Positions 7,517-14,031 of a stretch of 23,661 nt of DNA are shown here, in pieces; position 1 is the first letter of the stretch; the number at the start of each line of letters is the position of its first letter. Under the pieces are notes generated by a model that made no database searches, was not told the origin of the DNA, and saw nothing but the letters and a program-made list of their open reading frames with translations. The stretch lies in assembly GCA_963643215.1 (NCBI GenBank), contig CAVIJY010000028.1, positions 1 through 23,661 on the forward strand, given 5' to 3'. Source of the stretch: Darwinimomas sp963643215. Its GTDB lineage: Bacteria; Bacillota; Clostridia; Lachnospirales; Lachnospiraceae. A program made the position numbers and the translations under genes.

Positions 7517-8578
7517 ATGGCCCAACAGCTTACATACTCTGAGGAAAACGATATAAACAATATACGCAAGCTTCGCAATCTGCTCAAGGAGCTTCCTGAT
7601 TACTGCAGCGATTTCTTTCGTGGCATTGAGCAAAATACTCAGTCACGAACCAGAATCGCATATGCATATGATCTGAAGGTTTTCTTCACATTTCTGATAA
7701 GCAGTAATGCCTTCATCAGTGAGAAAACCTCCGGCGATATAAAAAAGATCACCCTTGATATGCTTGATGCGCTAAAGCCGGCAGACTTCGAGGAATACAT
7801 GGAATATCTTAAATATCGCGACGAGGAAGGCCGTGAAATCTATAACAAGGAACGCGGAATCATGCGCAAGCTGGCTTCTTTGCGCAGCTTTTATAACTAT
7901 TTCTACAGAATCGAGCGCCTTAATAACAATCCTACGCAGCGCGTCAGGATGCCCAAGCTGCATGATAAGGAAATCATCCGGCTGGATATTGATGAAGTTG
8001 CAATGATGATTGACGAGGCCGAGTCAGGCGAGGAACTGACACCGGCACAGCTACGATATCATAAAAAAACAAAAAAACGCGATGTAGCTCTTCTGACGCT
8101 TCTTCTCGGAACCGGAATCCGTGTGTCCGAGTGTGTAGGGCTGAATATCAGCGATGTGGATTTTAAAAATGACGGTATACGCCTGCACAGAAAAGGCGGT
8201 AAGGAAGTCACAGTATATTTCGGCGATGAAGTCGAAGGCGCGTTAAAAAGCTATCTTGAAGAGCGCCGTACTATGATTCCTGCATCCGGTCATGAGGATG
8301 CTCTGTTTCTGTCTCTTCAGATGAAGCGCCTCAGCGTCCACAGCATCCAGAATCTTGTTAAAAAATACGCAAAAATAGTTACTCCGTTAAAGAAAATCAC
8401 ACCGCACAAATTGCGAAGCACATACGGCACAAACCTGTATCGTGAAACCGGCGATATCTATCTGGTTGCAGATGTTCTGGGGCACTCAGATGTGAATACT
8501 ACAAAGAAGCATTATGCCGCACTTGAGGATGACCGCAGACGCAGCGCAAGAAATGCAGTAAAGCTCAGAAATGACTGA
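7517..8578 (+). CDS. Tyrosine-type site-specific recombinase (XerC/XerD-like)
   Basis: A 353-residue tyrosine recombinase that joins DNA at short inverted-repeat core sites through a covalent 3'-phosphotyrosine. An N-terminal SAM-like DNA-binding domain spans about residues 28-145. The catalytic domain has R202 in LLGTGIRVSECVGL, a basic beta-hairpin RKGGKE (225-230), the HxxR box TPHKLRSTYG with H297 and R300, H323 in LGHSDVNTT and the nucleophile Y333 in KKHYAAL. All catalytic residues are present. GAAAGGGA at 7499-7506 supports the ATG at 7517; the GTG at 7496 lies before that site. It is longer than classical XerC/XerD (about 300). Its place beside lexA and the absence of phage genes suggest a resident chromosomal enzyme. 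Repeats at 7319-7409 and 8649-8678 flank it. Confidence 0.92.
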   Translation: MAQQLTYSEENDINNIRKLRNLLKELPDYCSDFFRGIEQNTQSRTRIAYAYDLKVFFTFLISSNAFISEKTSGDIKKITLDMLDALKPADFEEYMEYLKYRDEEGREIYNKERGIMRKLASLRSFYNYFYRIERLNNNPTQRVRMPKLHDKEIIRLDIDEVAMMIDEAESGEELTPAQLRYHKKTKKRDVALLTLLLGTGIRVSECVGLNISDVDFKNDGIRLHRKGGKEVTVYFGDEVEGALKSYLEERRTMIPASGHEDALFLSLQMKRLSVHSIQNLVKKYAKIVTPLKKITPHKLRSTYGTNLYRETGDIYLVADVLGHSDVNTTKKHYAALEDDRRRSARNAVKLRND

Positions 8579-8621
8579 TTTGTGGGAGTGCGAAGCACGA
8601 AACAATCCGAGTAACCGGAGA

Positions 8622-8637
8622 TTCGGGTGCACCCGAA
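8622..8637. repeat. 16-base perfect palindrome after the recombinase gene
   Basis: TTCGGGTGCACCCGAA is its own reverse complement. As RNA it gives a 6-bp stem closed by UGCA on either strand. A smaller hairpin, GTGC-GAA-GCAC, lies just before it at about 8588-8598. No T-tract follows on either strand. It may be a weak 3' structure for the convergent recombinase and LysM transcripts or a protein-binding site. Confidence 0.5.
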
Positions 8638-8648
8638 ACGTATTTAGC

Positions 8649-8678
8649 TGACTGATATTCAGGTGACTGATATCCAGG
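8649..8678. repeat. 15-base tandem repeat between the convergent genes
   Basis: TGACTGATATTCAGG (8649-8663) is followed directly by TGACTGATATCCAGG (8664-8678), one difference in 15. Degenerate third and fourth units are at 8679-8693 (cggccGATATCTC) and 8712-8726 (TGACTGGTATCTCTG), the last overlapping the end of the LysM gene. The motif resembles the GCTGACCTGATATTTCAT repeats on the other side of the recombinase gene. Confidence 0.6.
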
Positions 8679-8706
8679 CGGCCGATATCTCTTCCGTCTT
8701 TAGCTT

Positions 8707-9078
8707 TCAAATGACTGGTATCTCTGCGGAGAATTCAATCACAACCAGATAGCAGCCGGGATGAATATTGTCGTATCCGATGCGATTTACTCTTTTGACA
8801 GCCTCTATATATTCATCGTCGCTGCAGTATCTCCGGTTGTTGTATGTACCTGCTATCGATCTCAGCGTATCACCCTCCTGCAGATGTATGCTTGTATATC
8901 GCATCTGCAGCTCTTCTGCTTCGCTCATCATTCTCATATATTCCGGTGCGGCTGCAGTTCCCGCATTGCTTGACAGCATCATCAACGCACTTACAAAAGC
9001 CGCTGTTATGAGTATCAGCAGGAGTATGATGACTTTTTTATGAAATGCATCTCTATGTCTGATCTGAGCTCTCTGCAT
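8707..9078 (-). CDS. LysM membrane protein, YneA-like SOS cell-division inhibitor candidate
   Basis: A 123-residue protein with a short basic N-terminus, one membrane segment (about residues 15-35, VIILLLILITAAFVSALMML) and a C-terminal LysM domain (about residues 60-113: HLQEGDTLRSIAGTYNN ... VKRVNRIGYDNIHPGCYLVV). LysM binds peptidoglycan, so the domain should face the cell wall. In Bacillus subtilis yneA is divergent from lexA, has the same architecture and size class, and blocks division during the SOS response. Here the same arrangement occurs, with a TTGACA/TACAAT promoter overlapped by a strong SOS box. Function as a division inhibitor is inferred from architecture and context rather than close similarity. 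AAAGGAA lies 11 bases before the ATG. Confidence 0.8.
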   Translation of the reverse strand: MQRAQIRHRDAFHKKVIILLLILITAAFVSALMMLSSNAGTAAAPEYMRMMSEAEELQMRYTSIHLQEGDTLRSIAGTYNNRRYCSDDEYIEAVKRVNRIGYDNIHPGCYLVVIEFSAEIPVI

Positions 9079-9106
9079 GGTATCAGATTCCTTTCCCGGA
9101 TATTGC

Positions 9107-9120
9107 CGAATATATTGTTC
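9107..9120. promoter_or_regulatory. Possible weak SOS box in the yneA-like leader
   Basis: CGAATATATTGTTC differs from the Gram-positive LexA consensus CGAACRNRYGTTYC at three positions. It lies 29 bases before the LysM gene start codon. Two CTCGAAYAT half-sites, 15 bases apart, are nearby at 9132-9140 and 9147-9155. Confidence 0.3.
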
Positions 9121-9173
9121 AAACGAGTTTTCTCGAATATGCTTTCTCGAACATTTTTTCTGGTTGCAAGCTC

Positions 9174-9202
9174 ATTGTATATATCGAACAGATGTTTGTC
9201 AA
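9174..9202 (-). promoter_or_regulatory. Promoter of the yneA-like gene
   Basis: On the minus strand, TTGACA (9202-9197), a 17-base spacer and TACAAT (9179-9174) form a near-consensus promoter. The SOS box at 9185-9198 fills the spacer and touches the -35, so bound LexA would block RNA polymerase. Confidence 0.75.
9185..9198. promoter_or_regulatory. SOS (LexA) box 1
   Basis: CGAACAGATGTTTG fits the Gram-positive LexA consensus CGAACRNRYGTTYC except at the last base. It lies inside the promoter of the divergent LysM gene. Confidence 0.8.
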
Positions 9203-9209
9203 TCGAAAT

Positions 9210-9223
9210 CGAACAAATATTCC
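9210..9223. promoter_or_regulatory. SOS (LexA) box 2
   Basis: CGAACAAATATTCC matches CGAACRNRYGTTYC with one substitution (A for G at position 10). It is centred 25 bases from box 1. Confidence 0.7.
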
Positions 9224-9236
9224 GAAAATATTTTCG
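9223..9236. promoter_or_regulatory. SOS-like box 3 (perfect palindrome)
   Basis: CGAAAATATTTTCG is a perfect 14-base palindrome sharing base 9223 with box 2. It departs from the consensus at positions 5, 10 and 14, so it may be a lower-affinity LexA site. Confidence 0.45.
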
Positions 9237-9341
9237 AAAGTTTTGTTGTACAAATTCCAATCCTTTGTTAAACTTGTAAGTGCCATCAATCAAGTCATTA
9301 AATATAGTTGAACTGCATATTGTGAAAATCAGGAGGATACC

Positions 9342-9959
9342 ATGGCAGATGGACTGACAGAGAAACAGCTGGCCGTTCTCGAATATATAAAAAAATACAT
9401 TTTAAAGAAAAGCTATCCGCCGTCAGTTCGTGAGATCTGCGAGGCTGTAGGGCTTCAATCCACATCCTCCGTACATGCTCATCTGAATTCACTTGAGAAA
9501 AAGGGATATATAAAACGCGACCCCGCCAAACCACGAACTATAGAGATACTGGATGAGGAGTTCAGCCCGACTCAAAGAGAGATAGTAAATGTGCCGCTTC
9601 TGGGCAGAGTTGCCGCAGGCCAGCCCATATATGCCGCGGAAAATGTACAGGACTACTTCCCTATTCCTGCGGATATGCTCCCGAATAATGATATCTTTAT
9701 GCTCAAGGTTCGCGGAGAATCAATGATCAATGTCGGAATATATGACGGGGATCAGATCATAGTTGAGCGCCGTCGGACAGCTTCCAACGGCGAAATCGTC
9801 GTTGCATTTACTCCCGAGAATGAAGGCGCTACGGTAAAGCGCTTTTACAAGGAAAACGGTCACTTCCGTCTGCAGCCGGAAAATGATTTCATGGATCCGA
9901 TCATCACTGACGATGTAATAGTTCTCGGAAAGGTCATCGGTCTTTTAAGAATGATGTGA
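9342..9959 (+). CDS. lexA: SOS response repressor LexA
   Basis: LexA represses DNA-damage genes and inactivates itself by RecA-stimulated cleavage. The 205-residue protein has a winged-helix DNA-binding domain (residues 1-70: LTEKQLAVLEYIKKYI, PPSVREICEAVGLQS, GYIKRDPAKPRTIEI) and an S24 peptidase domain. The cleavage site is A92-G93 in GRVAAGQP. The catalytic dyad is S127 in RGESM and K166 in EGATVKRF. AGGAGG at 9331-9336 fixes the ATG. SOS boxes at 9185-9236 lie upstream, implying autoregulation. I could not find a convincing -35/-10 pair for lexA itself within the 105 bases before the start. Confidence 0.97.
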   Translation: MADGLTEKQLAVLEYIKKYILKKSYPPSVREICEAVGLQSTSSVHAHLNSLEKKGYIKRDPAKPRTIEILDEEFSPTQREIVNVPLLGRVAAGQPIYAAENVQDYFPIPADMLPNNDIFMLKVRGESMINVGIYDGDQIIVERRRTASNGEIVVAFTPENEGATVKRFYKENGHFRLQPENDFMDPIITDDVIVLGKVIGLLRMM

Positions 9960-10007
9960 TTTATTGCGTGAAATGCGCTTAAATCGGCATTTTATAAAGG
10001 AATGAAC

Positions 10008-10925
10008 ATGAACATTTCTCAGCTGCAGTACTTCATATCAATTGCCGAAAGCGGCAGCCTTGTCGCTGCCGCCAGAGACTACGGCATCACAAAGCAGGCT
10101 CTCAGTAAATATATCTCCCGTCTAACTCAGGAATACGGAGTAACTCTTGTGGAAAAGCATCACGGAAAGATCGCTCTGACAGATGCCGGGCGCAGCTTTT
10201 ATGAGCATGCCCGCGAAATCATGGCTATCTATGACCGGATGATCAGCTCAGTATGCAACCGCAGGGATGAATATACATTGCGTATAGGTGTGACGAGAAA
10301 TATCGGCATCACAACCATTTCAAGAATCATCCCCGAGTTCACGGATAAATATCCCAAGACTTTTCTCGCTGTTCAGGAGGGATATTCTGCCGATCTGATA
10401 AACAGCGTCATAAACGGAATTCAGGATCTGGCGCTCAATACAGATGTTGAGCCGCACAGAGACGACTGCGAGGTTGAGCCGCTGTTTAAGGGCGAAATAT
10501 ACATCGCAATTCCGATCGGGCACCCCTATCTGCTGGAGCATCCGGGACTTACAGAGAAGGATGCTATCGATATCAATGAACTCAGACAGTATGAATTCTG
10601 CCTGAGCTCAAACAAGCTGAGCCTGCCGTATCAAATAGCGGCCAAGATTCTGGGCGGAACATTTCGTGATCTCGGCAGGATACGCGAGTCATCAAGCACG
10701 AAAATCATTGAGACCAATATAGCAATCGGGATCGGCATCGGATTCCTTCCGACAACGAAATATCCTGAGCGCATACGGCTCTTCCCGTTGAAGAGTCCTG
10801 TTTATATCTATCACTCACTGTATTACAAAAAAGGAACACAGCTCTCACAGGAGGCAAGATATCTTGTTAACCTTTATCAGGAAGCCATAAGGCAGGAATC
10901 TGTATCCGGCTGGTATTCGCTGTGA
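10008..10925 (+). CDS. LysR-family transcriptional regulator
   Basis: A 305-residue LysR-type regulator. It has an N-terminal winged helix-turn-helix (ISQLQYFISIAESGSLVAAA, then GITKQALSKYISRLTQEYGVTLVEK), a linker helix, and a two-lobed effector domain (about residues 90-300, starting LRIGVTRNIGITTISRIIPEF). The helix-turn-helix has an Ala-Leu-Ser-Lys recognition segment instead of the more common PAVS/PALS. AAAGG at 9996-10000 is 7 bases from the ATG at 10008 but only 1 base from the ATG at 10002, so 10008 is preferred. It follows lexA by 48 bases and precedes the MBL-fold hydrolase on the same strand. It may control that gene, but the effector and target are unknown. Confidence 0.9.
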   Translation: MNISQLQYFISIAESGSLVAAARDYGITKQALSKYISRLTQEYGVTLVEKHHGKIALTDAGRSFYEHAREIMAIYDRMISSVCNRRDEYTLRIGVTRNIGITTISRIIPEFTDKYPKTFLAVQEGYSADLINSVINGIQDLALNTDVEPHRDDCEVEPLFKGEIYIAIPIGHPYLLEHPGLTEKDAIDINELRQYEFCLSSNKLSLPYQIAAKILGGTFRDLGRIRESSSTKIIETNIAIGIGIGFLPTTKYPERIRLFPLKSPVYIYHSLYYKKGTQLSQEARYLVNLYQEAIRQESVSGWYSL

Positions 10926-11125
10926 GATGTATATAAACGCATCGATGAGCGGTACTATGCTCAGCCTGAACATCAGTCTGTACCGGCATTTATATCACAA
11001 TTCGGTTTACAGGTCTCACTGTTTTAGTTGACAATAAACGAAATCTTTGTATTGTTTTTGTAATAATTATACGAATTTAACAAAACAAGGCGCTAAAGTT
11101 ATCCACTATAGCCCTTCTGATGCAA

Positions 11126-11154
11126 TTGACTAAAAATTTATGTGTTATTAAGAT
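11126..11154 (+). promoter_or_regulatory. Promoter of the MBL-fold hydrolase gene
   Basis: TTGACT (11126-11131), a 17-base spacer and TAAGAT (11149-11154), about 57 bases before the start codon. Its -10 overlaps the element shared with the promoter at 3172-3200. Confidence 0.6.
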
Positions 11155-11172
11155 TGGTTACAGTGTCAAAAC
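11149..11172 (+). repeat. Shared promoter-proximal element, copy 2
   Basis: It matches 3197-3220 at 22 of 24 positions (core TTGGTTAYAGTGTCAAAAC), again spanning the -10 and predicted start site. Confidence 0.6.
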
Positions 11173-11211
11173 CCGAACCAAGGTTAATTACACACAGGGA
11201 GGAACTACAGC

Positions 11212-12069
11212 ATGGACAACTTACTTAAATTCTGCCGCTATGAACCCAATGAAGATCCAATCAGGGCCAACAAGAATGCAACATATGAGGAGCGTCTTCA
11301 GGATCCGATTCACATGGCACCTCATGTATGGCATGTATCCGGTCATGAGGATCTCGGCGATTACCTGATTGATACGGGAGACGGACTCGTACTCATCGAC
11401 ACTCCCACTCCTGACTTTCAGCCGGCGCTTTTTGATGCAATAAAGAAATCAGGTCACGATGTAAAGGATATCAAGTGGCATTTCATATCTCACTGGCACG
11501 GAGATCATGACGGCTGCTCTGCGGCTGTCAAGGCAGCATCCGGCTGCAAGATCATCATGGCTGCGGAGGACTGGGGCTGCAAATGCAATGTTCCGAAGAA
11601 GTTCCCTATCGATATTCCGTTCTATATGCCCGATGAGATCATCTGGGATGCAACCGCAGAATACAAGCTCGGAAATATCACATTCCATATCCGCAAAGCT
11701 CCCGGTCACACACCCGGAGTGCTGGTCTTCTATTTTGATGATGTGGATGAGGACGGAAATGTATACCATGTTGCCATGCACGGCGGTATGGGCTGCGCAC
11801 CCACGAAGACTCTGATGGAAAACTTCATCCCCGCATCTGCACAGACCCAGTTTATAAATGATTGCCTTGAGATGGCCAAGTGGGATGTAGACATCGTTCT
11901 TCCCTCCCATCTCAATCAGAACGGGCTCAGAAAGGCATTTCCGGAGGATCTGGACAACTGGAGATGGTTTGTTGACAAGCGCGCCTGGACATATATGCTT
12001 CTCGAGCGCCGCGGCTATATCATGGAGCTGCGCGGCAGAGAAGCCGGCATGAAGGAAGCCAGGGCCTGA
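11212..12069 (+). CDS. MBL-fold metallo-hydrolase
   Basis: A 285-residue metallo-beta-lactamase-fold hydrolase with no signal peptide, so cytoplasmic. The metal site is visible: HWHGDHDG (H94, H96, D98, H99), H166 in GHTPGV and H190 in AMHGG. The N-terminal strand pair DYLIDTGDGLVLIDT is typical of the fold. The Asp that usually bridges the metals would lie in or near the AMHGG segment, where His-Gly is seen instead; the real ligand needs alignment. Substrate is unknown, as this fold covers lactamases, lactonases and thioesterases. GGGAGG at 11198-11203 fixes the start. It has its own promoter and ends at a strong terminator. The neighbouring LysR gene may regulate it. Confidence 0.87.
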   Translation: MDNLLKFCRYEPNEDPIRANKNATYEERLQDPIHMAPHVWHVSGHEDLGDYLIDTGDGLVLIDTPTPDFQPALFDAIKKSGHDVKDIKWHFISHWHGDHDGCSAAVKAASGCKIIMAAEDWGCKCNVPKKFPIDIPFYMPDEIIWDATAEYKLGNITFHIRKAPGHTPGVLVFYFDDVDEDGNVYHVAMHGGMGCAPTKTLMENFIPASAQTQFINDCLEMAKWDVDIVLPSHLNQNGLRKAFPEDLDNWRWFVDKRAWTYMLLERRGYIMELRGREAGMKEARA

Positions 12070-12105
12070 GGTCAACTGTTATCAGATAAATGCGATACTG
12101 ACTTT

Positions 12106-12146
12106 AAAAGAGCGTGCCCATCATATTTCGAGGGACACGCTCTTTT
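12106..12146. terminator. Bidirectional intrinsic terminator
   Basis: AAAAGAGCGTG (12106-12116) pairs with CACGCTCTTTT (12136-12146), with a further CCC/GGG extension inside. The plus-strand transcript ends in UUUUCUU after the MBL gene; the minus-strand transcript ends in UUUUAAAGU after rsfS. The two genes converge on it. Confidence 0.85.
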
Positions 12147-12177
12147 CTTAACAACCTTTGTTTAACAGGGTTTGGCT

Positions 12178-12528
12178 TTAAATCTCGGCGGGATCAACAG
12201 CCCGGCCGTCTGTCCATATTCTCTCGATGTCATAATACAGCCTCTGCTCCTTGTTGAATATATGGATGATTACATCCTTATAATCCATGAGCACCCATCC
12301 GGATGTATTCTTTCCTTCTATCTGCTTTGGCTCTATGCCCTCCTTCGAAAAGCGCATCTCTATCTCATCCGCCATAGCATCGATCTGGCTGGCATTTTGC
12401 GCTGTGGCGATGACAAAATAGTCTGCAATGACTGATATCTTCGAGATATCTATAGCCTTGATATTTTCACCCTTCTTTTCCTCTATCGCCGCTACGGCCA
12501 GCCTGAGCATATCCTTGCTGTCAGTCAT
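12178..12528 (-). CDS. rsfS: Ribosome silencing factor RsfS
   Basis: RsfS (YbeB/Iojap family) binds ribosomal protein L14 on the 50S subunit and blocks subunit joining, lowering translation in nutrient shortage. The 116-residue protein carries the family core: AVAAIEEKKGENIKAIDI, ADYFVIATAQNASQI and GWVLMDYKDVIIHIF, followed by RLYYDIERIWTDG. It is full length. Its start overlaps the end of yqeK by 8 bases, so translation is probably coupled. In many Clostridia an LCP-family cell-wall gene lies between yqeK and rsfS; here there is none. It is the last gene of the minus-strand cluster and is closed by the terminator at 12106-12146. Confidence 0.95.
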   Translation of the reverse strand: MTDSKDMLRLAVAAIEEKKGENIKAIDISKISVIADYFVIATAQNASQIDAMADEIEMRFSKEGIEPKQIEGKNTSGWVLMDYKDVIIHIFNKEQRLYYDIERIWTDGRAVDPAEI

Positions 12529-13045
12529 GATTTCCGTTCTCCTTTAAATATTCCAGACATTCTCTGGTCTTTGAGTCAATATCTCTTCCCTGCTCTTCAA
12601 GAAACCTGATGGTTCTCTCGGCTATATAATATACCGTAGCTGTCAGATCCACAAATGCCATCTTTCTGGCTACAGGAAGCTCCGGGAAATATTCCCGACA
12701 CGGCTCGATAAAATCAGCTACATACACTATCTTCTCAAGTACCGTCATATCAGCCTTGCCGGTTGTATGCCAGCGGATCGCCTCCAGAACCTCCGGGTCC
12801 TGCACACCATACATGGCTCTCGCAATCTCCGGAGCGTATTCGGCATGAGCCACCTTTGTCTCATCGTGAATGATCTTTGCGCAGTCATGGATCAGACCAG
12901 CAAGCTCGGCCTTTTCCACATCTGCCTCATACCTCATCGCAAGAGCGGCTGCTGTGAATTCCACCCCGATGGAATGCTGATATCGCTTCTCCGGCAGCTC
13001 CTGTCTTAGCTTCTCTCTTATCCCGTACAGATGTGCTCTGTCCAT
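12521..13045 (-). CDS. yqeK: HD-domain Ap4A hydrolase YqeK
   Basis: YqeK-type HD hydrolases cleave diadenosine tetraphosphate symmetrically to two ADP using a metal centre. The 174-residue protein has the HD signature: H24 in RYQHSIGVEFTA, then the LIHDCAKII pair (His-Asp) near residues 52-53, and later WHTTGKADM and IVYVADFIEP. The length fits the family. It lies 16 bases after nadD and overlaps rsfS by 8 bases, the standard Firmicute order. Ap4A breakdown beside NAD synthesis and ribosome assembly fits a housekeeping and stress role; that link is inference. Confidence 0.93.
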   Translation of the reverse strand: MDRAHLYGIREKLRQELPEKRYQHSIGVEFTAAALAMRYEADVEKAELAGLIHDCAKIIHDETKVAHAEYAPEIARAMYGVQDPEVLEAIRWHTTGKADMTVLEKIVYVADFIEPCREYFPELPVARKMAFVDLTATVYYIAERTIRFLEEQGRDIDSKTRECLEYLKENGNHD

Positions 13046-13061
13046 ATCCTGTCACCCCTTC

Positions 13062-13670
13062 TCATAGATACAGGCTGTGTTCTCTGATATATCTGACTAC
13101 AGCCTCCGGAACCATCCCGTGTATGCTCTCATTTCGTGCCAGCATGCGCTTTATCTGGGTAGATGACACATCATACTCCTGTGAATCTATAAAATAAATG
13201 CGCGCACCGTATTTTTCCTCAAGATAAGCTCTGGTCTGCTGCAATGTGAGATGATCATTGTCATATCTGCGAACCGCTACTATGACATCAACCTTATCAA
13301 ATATGATATCCGGTCTGTACCAGGTATCAATATTGAAAAAGGAATCCGCGCCGAGTATCAGCGAGAATGAATCATCCGGTCTTTTTTCGCTCAATGCACT
13401 GACGGTATCAGCAGTGTATGAACGCTCCGATCTGTTCAGCTGCGACTCGAAATCAGAGCAGAGCATCCCCCCGTGACCTGCTACGGCAAGCTCTGTCATT
13501 CTCAGCCTGTCCGCATATGATGCGGTGCATGAATCAGGCTTAAACGGAGGCACAGGTGCCGGCATCAGCCATACCTCGTCAAGGTCGAACTGCTCATAGG
13601 CCAGCTCGGCCAGTCTTATATGACCATTATGTATGGGGTCAAATGTCCCGCCCAGTATTCCTATATTCAT
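13062..13670 (-). CDS. nadD: Nicotinate-nucleotide adenylyltransferase
   Basis: NadD joins nicotinate mononucleotide and ATP to give nicotinate adenine dinucleotide, the penultimate step of NAD synthesis. The 202-residue protein has the nucleotidyltransferase motif GGTFDPIHNGHI (residues 6-17, HxGH type), MPAPVPPFKP, the central LILGADSFFNIDTWYRPD and the C-terminal SSTQIKRM (ISSTxxR-like). All conserved blocks are present and the length is typical. It lies between yhbY and yqeK on the same strand, as in most Firmicutes. Confidence 0.96.
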   Translation of the reverse strand: MNIGILGGTFDPIHNGHIRLAELAYEQFDLDEVWLMPAPVPPFKPDSCTASYADRLRMTELAVAGHGGMLCSDFESQLNRSERSYTADTVSALSEKRPDDSFSLILGADSFFNIDTWYRPDIIFDKVDVIVAVRRYDNDHLTLQQTRAYLEEKYGARIYFIDSQEYDVSSTQIKRMLARNESIHGMVPEAVVRYIREHSLYL

Positions 13671-13706
13671 GTGAACCTCAGTATATACAGGATGCCGTCA
13701 CGCCGT

Positions 13707-14000
13707 CTATTTCAGTACTATTCTGCGGTTCTCCGGCTTTCTTGCCTGCCTGTAAAGCACGATCTTCTTGCCTATCACCTGTACGACCTCGCTTCCGGTC
13801 GCCTCAGCCAGCTCTGCCGCCATTGCCTTCGGATCGTCTGTGCAATTGTTGAGAACCGACAGCTTTATAAGCTCTCTGGCCTCTATAGCCTCCTCGGCCG
13901 CCCGGCACAGCTCGGGTGTGAGTGTTGATTTGCCGATCTGAAGCACCGGCTCCATGGTCATGGCAAGACCCTTGAGCATAGCTCTCTGTTTACTGGTCAT
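13707..14000 (-). CDS. yhbY: YhbY-type CRM-domain RNA-binding protein
   Basis: A 97-residue single CRM-domain protein of the YhbY family, which associates with pre-50S ribosomal particles. Characteristic stretches are LTSKQRAMLKGLAMTMEP-like residues 1-18, LQIGKSTLTPELCRAAEEAI, ELIKLSVLNN and the GxxG-containing end EVVQVIGKKIVLYRQ. It is full length and stands between obgE and nadD, the usual order. A role in ribosome assembly is from family knowledge. Confidence 0.93.
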   Translation of the reverse strand: MTSKQRAMLKGLAMTMEPVLQIGKSTLTPELCRAAEEAIEARELIKLSVLNNCTDDPKAMAAELAEATGSEVVQVIGKKIVLYRQARKPENRRIVLK

Positions 14001-14031
14001 TCTTTATTCCCTCAGATCCTATCTTAAGCTC

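Larger units (their letters stand above)
10926..11211 (+). other. Intergenic region between lysR and MBL genes
   Basis: About 286 bases without a gene. A long imperfect inverted repeat runs from the lysR stop (TGTGA 10921-10925, ATATAAA 10931-10937, GGTAC 10951-10955) to GTACC (10980-10984), TTTATAT (10989-10995) and TCACA (10995-10999); no U-tract follows. A possible promoter, TTGACA (11028-11033) with TATTGT (11050-11055), comes next, then the better promoter at 11126-11154. AACCAAGGTT at about 11176-11185 is a small palindrome that could be an operator. Confidence 0.4.

Noticed and set aside
8486..8710. Minus-strand frame reading the tandem repeats as a peptide repeat (DISHLNIS-like)
   Set aside because: It begins after the LysM stop and runs antisense into the recombinase gene. 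Although the 15-base repeat keeps the frame, there is no supported start or homologous protein.
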